Below, in pieces: positions 14,801 to 29,800 of a stretch of 64,000 nt of DNA (positions are counted from its first letter, which is position 1; every line of letters starts with the position of its first letter). A program made the position numbers and the translations under genes. The notes below the pieces were generated by a model that saw only the letters and a program-made list of their open reading frames with translations, was not told where the DNA came from and searched no databases. The stretch is from Blastomussa wellsi (lineage: Eukaryota; Cnidaria; Anthozoa; Scleractinia; Plerogyridae), in the NCBI GenBank assembly GCA_947652115.1, contig OX393574.1:11919418-11983417 (forward strand). Reading direction: 5' to 3'.

Positions 14801-17800
14801 GTGACGTCAAATTACCAACCACTTCAAAGATTTAGTAGGGGAACTCATGTGATCGTATACACTGCAGTTGACCAATCAGGAAACAAAGCAAATTGTAACT
14901 TCACGATTGAAGTGACAGGTAAAAAGAATGTTTCGAGGTTCATTGCTTGGTTGGTTTATTTTTCTACCTTCGTCTCTAGTCTAGCTCTCGCGCATGCAAT
15001 GTTCATACAACGTTCATCTTACAGTACGTAAAGCACGCGCCCTAATCCATAGGCCACATGGTACAAAATCCGCCATTCTGGAGGGCAAGCTTATTATTAT
15101 TCCCGCACTGGGACAGCCAAACAAAGCGACTTCAGCCAGTCAAGCTTGACTTTTCTTTGTTTTGGATGTCCCAGTGTGAGAATAACAATAAGCTTGCCCT
15201 CCAGTATGGCGGATCTTGTACCGTGTGACCGTTTGTTGCAAAAGGCCTATGGATTAAGGCGCGTGCTCTACGTTCTGTAAGCTGAACGTTGTATGAAAGG
15301 TTAATCAATAGACCTTTTTCGCTTAGGCGGTTCGTTGCCCCATTACAGACCATGTGATGAGAAAAATGACGAAACTCGCATTCATTCATTCATTCGTGTA
15401 TATGAATAAATAATTTTTGGATGGGCAAAAAAAATTCTCTAGAGAATGACACGTGGATGACACGTGGTCTGTATTGGGAAAACAAACACGCCCAAGCAAT
15501 AAAGGTCCATTGACCTTCAGTACATTTGGCCAATCTAATTTTATTTACAACGTCCGAAACCAATGGCATGATCCTCCTCACTCCTATGTCGTACAAAAGG
15601 CAGATATAAGTGCCAATACTGCAGTTTGACTTTGGCTCTGGAGTGTTCGTGTGCTGTGAAGTCATTCGTCCAGTTTCCAGCTGGAAACCATCTCCCCTGT
15701 CCTGTGATTACATCTGCTGTGATGGATCCGGAGTTGCTACCCCCGCGCACAGTTTTTAAGAGCCCTGTTAGCCGGCAACACACGTTCCCTCCTCCGACAA
15801 CGAGGACGAAGGGTTGGACTTTGGGAGGCTTCGAAACCCTTATTGCTACATAAACACTTGAAAGCAAGCCTCCGAATGCTAATAAGAGAGACTGGAGAAT
15901 TTAACTTTTTGCGATTGTGTCTGTGCATGAATTGGCTAACTATTGTGAACAATACTTTCAAAATTAATGTGGCTTTGTAATGAAATACTGGACATCAATT
16001 TAGAATAACAAAAACCACATGATCTTTTAATTTCACCAGTTATCAATTGCACGGTGGTGGTAAATTCAGGGGGCCAACTGCGCATGAGCAGCTGTGGTAA
16101 TCATTACGGAGCACAGTGCAACTTTTCTTGTGCAACTGGTAATCGCTTGAATGGGTCATCAATAGTCACGTGTGTTGCCCCTGGCAACAGACCTCCAGGA
16201 CAATGGGACAACCCTATGCCTAGCTGCCAAGGTACGTGGTACAAAGAATATGTTTGGTGTAATCAAGCGACTTATTTTCGGTTTGCAATCTCCTCCTTCC
16301 ATAACAACCCATATTTCTAAATTCCAGTTCAACTTGGAATCCAGTTACATCATGCATCTTTACAAATTTAGCCTAAGATTTCATCGTTCTTAATCTCCTC
16401 TTCTCCTTTCCGGGCCATCCTTGTTCCTTTTTGGGTTTTTTTATCACTTCTAGTGTTTTCTTCGTTTGGAAACTGTTATTTAAGTTTCCTTAATTTTAAG
16501 AGTTATCGTGACCGTACCGTGACGTAGCTCCCATAATGTCGCTAAACAAATATGTGATTATTTTGTTACTTTGGTCAAGCTCTTAGCATTCGATTGGCCT
16601 GCAATCTGTTCTTCTCCACAGCAATCACGTGCCCTGCTCTAGGAGCCCCTTCTTATGGCATCCGTCAGGGTTGCGTAGGAACCACAATAGAGAATTACAA
16701 CACAGTCTGTCTGTTTTCCTGTAATTCTGGTTTTAATGGGTACGGCTCCCCATCAAGAAGGTGCCAAGAAGACGAAACTTGGAGCGGCAAAGATTTCGTT
16801 TGTCTAGGTAAAAAAGAACTCGACTTTTTCACTTAAACGTTTTTAGATTGTCCCGTTATCATTTTGTCTGAACTGGGTCCGTCTAGCTCTTTCTTGGATT
16901 TAGTTTGAAGGTAATCTTCTGTAAAAATTGAAACTGGAACTAATTCACATACAGAATAATCAAACGTTGCCGAAAGATTTTTAAATTTTGTAGAATATAG
17001 ACTGCTCGAACTGTCAACACCAGGCACTAATGAAACTTTTTCCAGTAAATTTTCGTAAAGAGTAACCGAATTCGGACTTCAAAGCCCCACCACTTCAAGT
17101 TTAGCTAGTGCTCGGCGTAACATGAGGGTCTCAATGGGGTTAACCGTTAGCCGTAAATTGGCCAAAAATTAAGCCGTTAGGCGTAAAAATGAAAGAATTT
17201 TAACCGTTATCCGTAAAAAATGTTAACCCAAAAAAATCTAAATACAAAAGTAAAGGCCTCGAGAACTTTTTTTGAGTCTGATTCATGTGTTCTGGTAGCG
17301 AGAAAAGTCGATCGAACCCGGAAGTGTTGTAAGTGTCTGCATAATTTGTCGCATATGTCGCGTCGTTGCGCGAGTTGACAGACGTTTTGACAGCTCTTCT
17401 ATTTTACGAGTGTATACACACACAAAAAAAATACTTTTTTTATCTCAAAATGGTCCAAAGACTTTCAGTATGTTTTACAAAATGGAAATTGCTTATTATT
17501 AAGCTCACAGCTGTGGACCTATAGACGTCCCTCCAAAAGCCAAACTGCTAAACGCTTCCTGTGGGAATCTGTACGGTGCAAGCTGTACATTTGGTTGTCA
17601 AAGTGGATATCTCAGCGCCGTTGGAAATATAACTAGAGCGTGCTTGCACTCTGGGCAGTGGAGTGGAACTCCTATTAATTGCACAGGTATTCATATATCT
17701 GTATCTATGGACCTCTTTCATGACTTGCACATGCATTACCTACTTCGCGCAACTAAGATTGGGAAACCGGCGTGCCTATAGAGCAATTTTCTCATGAGTG

Positions 17801-20800
17801 TCGTAAGTGATTCGCGTTTGCTTTGGGTTTGCATTAATACTCTCATCAATTGCTCTGTAAAAAAAACTCGCGTCACTTCCTCGTCCAATCAGAAGTAAAT
17901 CCAAAACCAATCGTGACTCGCGCGCTCGTGCACGTTTTCCCGCGCTTCGTTCCAGCTACATCTAGTTATATCGCGTTTGATTGGTTTGCTGGTTTTCTTG
18001 TGTTCTGTGTGATTGGCTAGGGTGGTTACGACACTCAGCTGAAAACTGCTCTAAATATTTTCCGCCACCAATGGATTCTGTCAATAATGGCTCACTATCA
18101 CCAATGGTAATAAAACTAACTTAATTTTTTCCAAAACACTAATACCCATTCCAGAGCACAGTGCAATTGCTATTCCATACAAGAAACAAACTGAAACTGT
18201 GTATCGTTTCGTTTTTATCCGTGTAATATATCAAACACGAGAGACAGTGTTTCATCGGGATATCTAAACACCGAGAATTGAGTTAAAAATACGGCGCGCA
18301 GCGAGAATCGAGGTGTTTGGATATCCGATGAAACACTGTCTCGAGTGCTTGATATATCTTCTCAATCGAAATAAAAACTAAGGAGTAACTGGAGAAATAA
18401 AATCGTCAAAATCTATGCTAATTAAGATCGAGTATCAAACCTCCTTCACGGTTATGATTTTCTTTGTTTTAACTCGATGGATTATTAATAAGTTTGAGAA
18501 ACAGCTTTTTTAAGCGGCATTTATTAAAGCGACACTTATTTAAGTCCCATGTACCTGACCTTTAAAATCACTGATGTAAACACTAAGGATGGCTGCCCAG
18601 TTCCTCATTAGCCAATAGTGGTTATTTCGGGCAGCCATGTACTCATTTTATTTTATATTGTCTAGTTTTGTAAACCTAATTAATTTGGGGTACAATAAAG
18701 TTGTTGTTGTTGTTGTTGACATAGCCTTTTTGAGATATGATGAAGATTAGCCATCTCACACCTTTCTAATTAAATAATTGTAAGTTTTTAACTTTTCATT
18801 GCCGCGTAAAGGTTCAAAGCTTACTAATGGATCGTGCATATCACAGATATTCGTCCTCCAAATTTTGGTGTCACATGTCCAGGAAGTCCGTTAATAGTGT
18901 ATGCAGAACGCGGCCTGTTTTCAGCCCAAGTGAGTTGGAACGAACCTGTTGCTACTGACAACTCAGGACTCCCACCTGATGTCACGTCAAATTTCCAACC
19001 ATTTCAAAGGTTAAGTCAGGGAACTCACGTGATTGTATACACGGCAGCGGACCAATCAGGAAATAAAGCCAATTGCAGCTTTACCGTCAGAGTGATAGGT
19101 ACAAGAAAGCTTACTTCTAAGTTCAGCTTTAGGTTAGCTCTGGCAGCGGGTTTTTTAGGCGTACGAGAAAAATAGACCGAGATATTAATGCGAATGTGTA
19201 ACGTATGGATTTCAAGTCCTAGAATTTGAAAACGACACGACAAGCCAATTGCAAGTCGTTGGGCATGCAGCAACGTTCCTGTATTATTTGAATTTTGTTT
19301 TGTATTTTTGTAAGTGAAGTGGGTCTAAGTGGTATTTGACGCGAGTATTGGACAAGACAAACACATTTGCCGGTGTCTGGATTGTCCTTTTGCCAAAGTG
19401 TATTTTTGTAAATATTCTGCCAATCTACGATGCCATCATAAAAAACTTATATCCTTTTCTTTTCATTAGTCATCAACTGCACATCGCTTTCAGTAAATCC
19501 ATTATGGCCACTGCGCATGAACAGCTGTGGGAATCATTATGGAGCCCAATGTAACTTTTCGTGTACAATTGGATTTCGCTTAAATGGTTCATCAGTGGTC
19601 ACTTGTGTTGCCCCTGGAAACAGACCTCCAGGATATTGGGACAATCCCTTACCTAGATGTCAAGGTATGCCATGAAGAATCGCCTTACTGTAATCATTAA
19701 AATACCAATCAAGCTTTTTCTTGTCCACAGCAATCACGTGCCCTGCTCTACAAACCCCTCTCAATGGCAGTCGGCAGATTTGTTCAGGGACAACTATAGA
19801 GAATTACAACACAGTGTGTTTGTTTTCTTGTGATGTTGGATTCAACGGATATGGTTCTCCGTCAAGAAAATGTCTAGAAAACGGAACCTGGAGTGGCCAA
19901 AATTTCTATTGCCAAGGTGAAAAATTCATAAATTATTATTGAAGGAGCTGTCTTGGACTTGAAAAGTCAACTCTAGCTAACCCGAAACTCTCCTATGTAT
20001 TCATATTGACAATGACATTCATTTATGATTACTTATTTGGGTATCTTTCTACGTTAGCAATCACAATGCAGAATATTTATACCTACAATTTCCTTCCTTA
20101 AGACCACATACTAACATGGTAATTCATTTTGTTATGAAGTTGTCACCTGTGTGGCCTTGAGCGTCCCACCAAAAGCTAGTCTACTAAACCCTCCATGTGG
20201 CAGTAGGTACGGGTCAAACTGCGTGTTTGGATGTCAAAGTGGATATGGCAGCACCGACGGAATTGTGGCTAGAATGTGCTTGGACTCAGGACATTGGAGT
20301 GGAAACCCTATCAACTGTAGAGGTATCCATGCGGTAAATCTTTTGTTGGAAAACTTTAATTTGCATGAAGTTCGTTTTATTCGTCGTGTTATAATAATTT
20401 CAGATATTCGTCCACCGGCATTCGACGCTACATGTCCAGCCAGTCCGTTAATAGTGTATGCCGAACGCGGCCTGTTTTCAGCCCAAGTGAACTGGACCGA
20501 TCCGGTTGCTTCTGACAACTCAGGAGTCCCGCCTACAGTGACGTCAAATTACCAACCACTTCAAAGATTTAGTCAGGGAACATACGTCATCGCATACACT
20601 GCAGTGGATCAATCAGGAAATCACGCCACTTGTAGCTTCACGGTTAAAGTGGAAGGTAACAATAATTATATAACTTTCAGTCTAGTTATCACGGTACCTT
20701 CAAGTTTAACATGTTTGCCTATGAGCACTTCACAATGTAGTCATACACAGGACGACCAGCACGAGTCTGTCATCTGCCAGCTTTTCAGCACGCTTCAGTT

Positions 20801-23800
20801 CACACGTGCAATATGGGTTAGCAAAATGAAACGCACACAAAAAGAGTGAAATAAATTCCATTTCTGCCCATTATACGTACATTTCCGTGCTTAGAAGCCA
20901 GCCTGGAGTTGACTTTGTTGTGATATAAGCTTGCCTTCTTTTGGAATGTAAATTAATATGTTTTTTTTCTGGCATTTTACAAACCTCACTTTCATACTGA
21001 ATAGAGGCTGGTTACGTTTCACAGAACTGTGAAATTAATATGCATTATGAGCGAGTTTTTAAACGCAGTTTTTAAGTTAAAAAATATACTTATTACAAAG
21101 GTATGAGGTGATACTAAGATATTTTATATTAATTTAATCAGTTATCAACTGCACGTCGCCGACGGTCATTCCAGGAGGTCCACTTCAGGTGACAAGTTGC
21201 AATAATCATTATGGAGCACAGTGTAACTTTTCGTGTTCGATTGGTCATCGCTTAAATGGCTCTTCAACCATCACGTGTGTTGCCCCTAGTAACAAACCTC
21301 CAGGATTGTGGGACAACCCTTTACCTAGCTGCCAAGGTAAGACATAGAAAATGTACATTTGATTTAATCCCGTTTCAAGCTACCGTTTTACAACCACGAA
21401 GCCAAAGAAATGGAATCCTGTTGTGTGTTATCTGGCTAAATATCATGTCATATGTCATATCACGCCTTGGCATGTTGCCATGTCATATAACGTCATGTCA
21501 TGTCATGCTCGTGTCATGCCAAGTGTTTCACATCGGCAAACACTCAACCTTTTGAGCCGCCATCAAAACAAATATAAAAAACAGTGTTGACCATTAGCGT
21601 GCACAGACCTGACACTTCTAGTATTGCGAGCCAGTAGCCTCGTAGCTCCTATAAGCTCTCAATTTCAGTGGCAGGGATAGGTGCGACCTTGTAAGAGCTG
21701 CGAGGTGACCCTTGCGAGCATTCGAACTAAGATTGATTGTATTTATTTCAACAGTTTGTTTTAATTAATTCAATTTCTCACTTATTTGCACATAATCACA
21801 TTCTCTTGAGTCCAGTTCTGTCCGAAAAAACAGATATTAGACCTGACATAATGAAATTTATATCACGGCATGGTGCTTACATAATAATGCGTTGGGTTGG
21901 GTAGTACCAGGTACTGAAATCTAACCAATGAGGTTAGAATGCGGTGTTAAGCTAGTACATAAGGTCAATTACCAAAGTAATTATTTCTTCAAATGAATAG
22001 AGGGGGTAAGTTTCAAAAGAAACTGTGTTGCTGCGTTGGTGGGAAGTATAACAATATAATTTGGTTTTATCAACTGGGTTGATTATGTGAATTGGCCACC
22101 GTAAAGAGATTCAAGAGCTGACGTTTCGAGCGTTAGCCCTTCGTCGGAGCGAATCAAGGAATTGTGGGTCCGACGAAGGGCTAACGCTCGAAACGTCAGC
22201 TCTTGAATCTCTTTACGTTGGCCAATTCACATTATCAACCCAGTTGATAAAACCAAATTATATAATTATTTCTTCCCTCCCTCGACGTCAGTTCGAACAG
22301 ATCACAAGCAAATTTATCCAACACAGTTTTCTGTTTTTATCGCGATCTCGTGTTATCGATAAGTAACGTATTCGAAAAATGCAAGCAGAGCTCGTGCTAG
22401 GAGATTTTGTTTTGATAAAGTACATGCCTTGTTATAAATGATTTTGACATGATATAACTTGGATAAATACAGTTTGAAGAAAACTCGATAACTCTGCCTT
22501 TCTTCGTAGTTGTTAGATGTCCGTCCCTTCCTATTCCAACAAATGGAACTAAGACCGGCTGTGTTGATATCGCATCCGAACCTTATGATACAAACTGCAA
22601 TTTTTCGTGTAATGTGGGCTACAATCTGACTGGTTCGTCAGTTAGGCACTGCTTGGAAAATGGCACTTGGAGTGGAGAAACGGCGACTTGTCGAGGTAAG
22701 TTACACCAGAAACAAGTTGGAAAAGACAGCAGAGGGTGTATAGTCGATACAATAGTGTGTTTATCTGGTTGGGATTAGTTGTTTTATTTGTGGCTGACGT
22801 TTCGACAACTTGAGGTACCACGTCTTCAAAGTGAAGTAAAACGTTGTTCTTAGTCAATAATGTCAAAAGTCTGCTTCTTTGAAGCTTATTGGCCAGGTTG
22901 GTCAGTTAAGTTGAGATGCTGTTGGCTGAAGGATTCGTGTAAATTCAGTCAAGCATAACTTTTGATTTGTCTAAAAAACTGATCAATTACAATTGACTGA
23001 TCTGACTTTACACAAGTCTTACATCCAATAACATCACGGCTAAACTGACCAATCAGTTTTAACGGACAAGACTTATAACAACACTGAGTGTAACCAACTT
23101 TTTACTTCACTCTGAAGAGGCCTTCCGCTCGGGTCGTTAAAAGGCCAGTCACCAACAACAGTTCTTTTTAGAACTGTACTACCCCCAACCGGACGATCAC
23201 ACTGGGTTCAAACAAGTTATTATCTTTTCACTATAAACCACAGCTTTACTTTGATCACATATCATTTATTTTTCCTTAGTTGTGACGTGTCCAGCTCTTT
23301 CAACTCCAAAAAATGGAGTTCAAGCCGGCTGTTCCAACATGGTATCGGAACCTTACAATACAAATTGCATTTTTTCTTGTAATGATGGCTACAATCTGAT
23401 TGGTCCATCTGTTAGACGGTGCCTGGGAAACGGGACTTGGAGCGGAGAAACGTCCTTTTGTCAAGGTAAGAGACAAAAATAACGTTTAAACCCGAAGTTG
23501 ATACTCTGCCAACAGAACACAAAAATCCTGTTATCAAACAGACTGACTGAACGTTTGGCAGAGGCAAACTATAATAAATTACGTCACTTTCCAAGCGAGG
23601 GGGATTCAATTTAAGTGGCTTGTAATTCTTTCTATAGTCACATCAAAATATTTCTCTTAATTTCTTTCATGCTTCTTTCTTTCATAGCGGCGTTATGCAG
23701 TCCTCCATGTTTGCTAGTATCAAACACAACGGATATTTTGACCGTTGACTATAAAACTCCAGCAGTTGTTCGTTCTATCATTTCCGGTTTGACAAGAGCT

Positions 23801-26800
23801 GTTGCTATTGATGTTCATTTTAGCTCCGGTTACATATTTTGGAGCGATGTAACAGAACAAAACATTAAACGATTTCGTATTGACTTGGCAAGGACGACAA
23901 CGATTGTTACTGGTATTGGAGTTTGTGATGGATTGGCAGTAGATTGGAGGTCATCACAGCTGTACTGGACTGATACAACAAATGATATCATTTCAATATC
24001 GGACCTAGAAGGCAATAACCAACGCACATTGATTTCATTGGAATTCGACGAACCCAGGGGAATTGCTCTAGATATCGATAGTGGATTTATGTTCTGGACG
24101 GACTGGGGAACTAATCCCAAAATTGAAAGAGCCTTGCTGGATGGAAGTCAAAGACATGCCATTGTAACAGCAAATCTCCAGTGGCCTAATGGCATTGACC
24201 TTGACAAAGGAAATAAACGTATCTTTTGGGTAGATGCATCACGGTATATACATGGAGATGACAGAGTAGAATCTGTGGACTACTATGGCAACAACAGGAA
24301 ACGTATTTACCAGCAAAAAGATTTACATCCGTTTGGATTGTCATTTATCGCTCCTTTCTTGTTCTTTACTGACTGGCGTGCTAACGTAGAAGTACATCAA
24401 CTGGACGCTACTACTGGAAGCGTGTTGCGAAGTTACAACATCAATGGCGGACAACCTATGGGTATTGTAGCGTATGAAAGCGCCCGTCAACCTTTAGGTA
24501 TATAAAATAAAATTTCAGTTCTTGACTCATTCTGCTAAAATTGATTCTGTTGTTATTCAATTCTCTCTTACTAAAAGAAGCTTTGTTTCTTTGTGTCTTT
24601 GTAAGGTTCCAGTCCTTGTACTGTAAACAATGGAGGATGCAGTCACTTTTGCGTAGCTATAACGTCTGGTTACGAATGTGTCTGCCCAACTGGTTTGGCT
24701 GTAACACCAGATGGCAAGACATGCGAAGAAAGTAAGACAAATAGCTTTTTCAAACTTGGTAAAGAAAGCGATATTTTTGTTCAAAATTGGTTGGGTGCAA
24801 CTGGCGTTCGAATGAAGTTATTGTTGCTTTGTTCTCCGGCCTGTAAGTCCGTATTCAAACACTACTTGGAAAATGATATTTTCTTTGGAAAAACCAAATG
24901 GACCAACACATTGGTGCATCACCCTGGACGCCCCTGGCGTTGGTAAGAAGGTCTTCCACAATTCTGGATTAAAAAAATGTTCAATACAACTTTTTTTTTA
25001 ATTTTCTAGCTTGCTAGATTAATTTGTTTTTGGCTTTATCGCATTTTAAGGGCTGCTTTCTATCATACTATAAATGTGATAGTATCGCAAATGAATATTT
25101 CCCCTATTCTCTTCCCTTTACGCCCAGTTAAATTGTGGACGGCCCAGAGAAATACCCTTAAGTACGAACGCTTTGAAACTAAGACCTGACACATTTATTG
25201 TCACAAATTGCAGCATTCAACAGGTTTATTATCTTTGCTGACGCCGACGACAAATCTACAAATTATATTTCTTTGGACGTGGACTACATCATCGCAAGAA
25301 CTTTGTTTAACCATCTGGGAAACCAGCGCCCGATTGCACTTGATTTTGACCCTGTCGAGGATCGAGTGTATTGGACAGACATCGCACAAGGCTTGATCAT
25401 AAGCGCTTTCTTTAATGCAACTTCACCAAAGATTCTCTTTCGCTGTAATGTGAAAACACCCGACGGCTTGGCAATTGACCATGTGGGACGTAACATTTAT
25501 TGGACTGATACAAGCACCAATAAGATTGAAGTTGGTCGGCTTGATGGAACAAGCAGGAGGCTGTTGATCAAAGATGGACTTGATGAGCCCAGAGCGATCG
25601 TACTGGACGAAAGAAATGGGTAAGTTGCAGTAGGGTCGAACTTCTTTAACAGGGAACGAAGGAAGGGTGCCCACATTATGGAGGTGTCTCTACTGAAAGG
25701 CACCAGGTGACCTCTCCGTAATAGCAGTGAGGGGGTTCCATAATTATTATAGTGTCTGTTAGAAGAGATATGACTGTTCAACCAATTACAAAGCAAAATG
25801 CTCGTCTATCGTTAACGTGCGGAATTTAACCATGTTTAAAACGCTATGCAACAATTTATTTTGTTAATTTATTTGCTACAAGTTCTCTGCACGTGAGGGG
25901 ACCTTAAGAAATTTGCAACAATTTATTTTCTTCATTATGTCATAAAAGTTCTTTGCTCGTGAGGGGACCTTAAAGTAACAGGTAGATAAGTAAGAAGAGC
26001 ACAAGAGAGCTGAAAACAGAAAAAGTAAGATAGAAAGAAAGCTTGATAAATACTGAAAAACTGATTCCACACCAAGGCTTTTATTTTGGCGATGCCTCAT
26101 ATGACAACTGGCCAATAACTAACACTTTGCACGCATAAGAAGCAACACGTCACCAAGGCATTTAATTCTTGTTGATTTCAGCATAATGTTTTGGACAGAC
26201 TGGGGCGCCAATCCAAAGATCGAACAAGCTCAGATGGACGGTTCAACGAGGCGAGCTATTGTAACAGGAAACTTGGCTTGGCCAAATGGACTCACTGTCG
26301 ACCAAGTCACAAATCGTCTGTTTTGGGCTGATGCTAAACTAGACAATATTGAAGTGTCGGACCTTAATGGAGGCAACAGACAGCTTATAATATCATCTGC
26401 GGCTAATATCCATCCTTATGGACTGGCGGTGTACCAGAACATGCTATACTGGACTGACTGGAAGAGCAAGAGCATTTCCCGTTACAATTTAACAAGTGGA
26501 AACCAGGATGTGATAGTTGCTGGCCTTCAGCAGCCAATGGACATTCACGTGTTTGATCCGGCCTTGATATTTTCAGGTATGAATTTAGGCTTTTACAACT
26601 CTGCGAGTGTTTGCAAAGTACAGCAAGCGATGGATGTCTTCTTCTTTCTTTAGGTCCTCACAACTGTTCTCAGAACAATGGACTCTGCAGTGATTTGTGT
26701 CTTCTAAAGCCAGGAGGACACCAGTGTGCCTGTCCAACAGGCATTCAACTCAAGCCTGATGGTAAAAGCTGTGATCATGGTAAGGATGATATATTGTTTT

Positions 26801-29800
26801 TTTTTTTTTCATCTACCACATGTGAATAAGAAAAAAATTGTACATATTATTGGTTTCAACATACTGTATGCCGAAATCTCGTGAAGACGTTTTGATCTTG
26901 AAACACGTCTTGATCCCTTTTCTTGGCATGTCGATTGCTTGTGTAGCTTCCTGTGATTTGGCACTGCTAACTGCTAAGTTAACGGTAATGCTGAGACACG
27001 CTGGCTAAACTAATGTCTGTCACTCACTCTCTCAAGCATTTTTTCTTTAAGGTATGTTTGACAAAACGAGCTCAGAAAAGTTCATCATCTTTGCTGAAGG
27101 GGATGCGAGAGAAATTTACAAGATTCCTCTCGAAGTGCCGGACACCCCTTGCTATCCACTAGAAATCAAAACAAACATCTCAAGGCCGGTGGCTGTAGAC
27201 TACGATCAAATCGAAGACAAAATTTACTGGACAGATGTAACTTTAAAACTAGTTGCTAGGGCATTTCCTAATGGATCTTCAGTTGAAGTCATTGCCTACA
27301 GTAACGTGACAACTCCCGATGGATTAGCAGTAGATTATGTTGGACGAATCCTATACTGGACCGATATGGGAACTAGAAAAATTGAGGTGGCACGGCTAGA
27401 TGGCTCATATAGAAGAAGCCTAATCACATCAAATATTGACAAGCCAAGAGCAATAATACTCGATATTGCAGAAAGGTGACACTTACTACACGGCTTTTTA
27501 GATACTTACTTTGAGATACTTAACTAGTTTTAGCCCATCCATAAATTATCTCCTCTGCCCAGCCGAGGTGGGTTACTTTGTGCTGAAGCATTATGATATC
27601 GGGAACGCAAAAATTATTATAATATTTACCCAAACACCAACACGCGAATAGATATGTCCATAAGCTTTTTAGGTTTATGTTAGTGAAGTTTGGAACATTG
27701 TGGGACTCTCAGTTCACAAGATAATCACTCAATATTTTTGGCGAAAGAATAGCCTGCTGTCTTTGCAGTCCAGCTCTCGAAGTATATTGCTTTTGGCCAC
27801 TCGTATAAAAATTGAATTAAAATGTTCCCACTTATAATTTATTAACTGAAATTTATGTATTATTTTAGCAAGTTGTATTGGAGTGACTGGGGATCATCAC
27901 CAAAGATTGAACAAGCTAACATGGACGCTTCTGTCAGGATAACTCTTGTTAGCTCCGGTCTTGGTTGGGTAAACTCGCTTGCTCTGGATTACCAAAATAG
28001 ACTGTTGTACTGGTGCGATGCAAAACTTGATAAGATCGAAAGAGTTGACTTGCAAGGAAATAACCGAGTACTGATACTGGATTTATCATTAGGAAGTATG
28101 CATCCATTTGGACTCGCTCTATCTGGTGACGTTCTATACTGGTCTGATTGGAACAGCCAGAATATTCACAAATTCAATATGACATCTCATCAATTGGAAG
28201 TCGTTGTTTATGGAATGGGCAGGCCAATGGAATTGCACGTCCACGATTACACTGAAACTTTTAATGGTATGCACATTTATGCAACTAGTTTGATTTCCAT
28301 GAAATTATATTACCCTTGACTATTTGTTATCCCGTGTTAGGCTGCGTGGCACGAGTACCCACACGCGAGTGTTTAGTACTATTTAGGGTAATTAAATTGT
28401 TAATTAAGTTATTAGTAATTGTGGTCATTCCTATAAGGGCGGATGGTACACAGACGTCCAATTGTTCATTTTGGAACGGTGTTTCAAATAAATATGGCTG
28501 AAACCTAAAATTGTGATCTCGATCGATTCCTTGATGGAAAACGGCCAGTTCTAATACTTAGAGACTACTCCTCAAATCAATAACATCTTTGTCCCTACAG
28601 AAATGCGAAATTGCGCAAATACGAAAGAGTCTAAATTATGAGATCATTTAAAATATCACTTCTTCTAGGATCTACCAGTTGTTTACAGTTCAATGGAGGT
28701 TGTAGCCACATTTGTCTTCCAAATGCAAACGGTCATCGTTGCTTTTGTCCCGAGGGAGTGCAACTGAAACCTGGTGATAACTTTACTTGTGAAGGAGGTA
28801 TGGTTTGGTGCTTGTATGAAGACTAGATAATGTCATTTATGGCTGTGTTCTTCAGTCAACGTCAACATAGGAGCAACAAAATCCCCATTCGTCTGTGCGC
28901 TTCTATAGTGTCCCTTGTTTACTGTAGTCTGATTATTTAGTCCTTGTTAAATTTGTTTATTCCAGTTCAGATCTTCACTTATAACCTACTTGAACTTAAT
29001 TGTATCTAATGCATGAACTCTATCTGGAGACTGAATGTTCATGTTTTTAAAATGGGACCATCGATTCACATACTTCAAGGTACCCTTCTAGTTTATAGTT
29101 ATTTAGTGTTAGATTCCATTTCCCAGCATCGACGGAGAACAAGTTAAGTTCACCTGAAGTGTTAGAGAGATGAAAAACTTATCTTCAGAAATTTAAATTT
29201 TGTTCTTTTATTCACCAAACAGTGAACAGCTGTCCCAAGTTGTCGGCGCCAGCCCATGGAACTTTAGTACCGTGCGCCAATTTCCCAGGACACACCTGTC
29301 ATTTTTCCTGTCATAAAGGATACGTTCTTACTGGCTCAACAACGCGGACATGTAACAGCGATGGAACCTGGACAGGAACACAGCCTCAATGTAATGGTGA
29401 GGAAAAATTCACTCTTGGTGATACTGATGGAAAATCGTAACCTTTTCTTTTCCAATAATTAGCGCAAGCAAGAAAGGATGTGATGTGAGACGGCTCGTTT
29501 GGTTTTATCGCCTATTCCAATTATTCAAGGGCTACTATTTTGTCGGTTAGGCCTGGTTGTGCAATAAATCTATTACAGAAAGACAATCACACGGACAGTT
29601 AGATAATCAGAGACAGACAGACAGACACGCAGGTAAGCAGATGGATAGATGGCAAAAAAGATGGATAGATGGACAGGCAGACCGGCAGGCAGGCAGGTAG
29701 GTAGGCAGGTGGGCAAGCAGGCAGGCAGGCCGTTCTTCCTTGTGTTGGTGGATGGCGCTTTCGAGGAGAAGTTCACCAAGGAAACCTCGAGAACCAAGCT

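Noticed and set aside
15541..15961. Overlapping ORFs on both strands at 15.6-15.9 kb
   Set aside because: No domain pattern, no conserved splice context, and they lie inside a phase-consistent intron.
23467..23687. Gene boundary between block I and block II
   Set aside because: The interval is 222 bp, has no polyadenylation signal or stop context, and E26 and E27 join in phase; kept only as an alternative-start finding.
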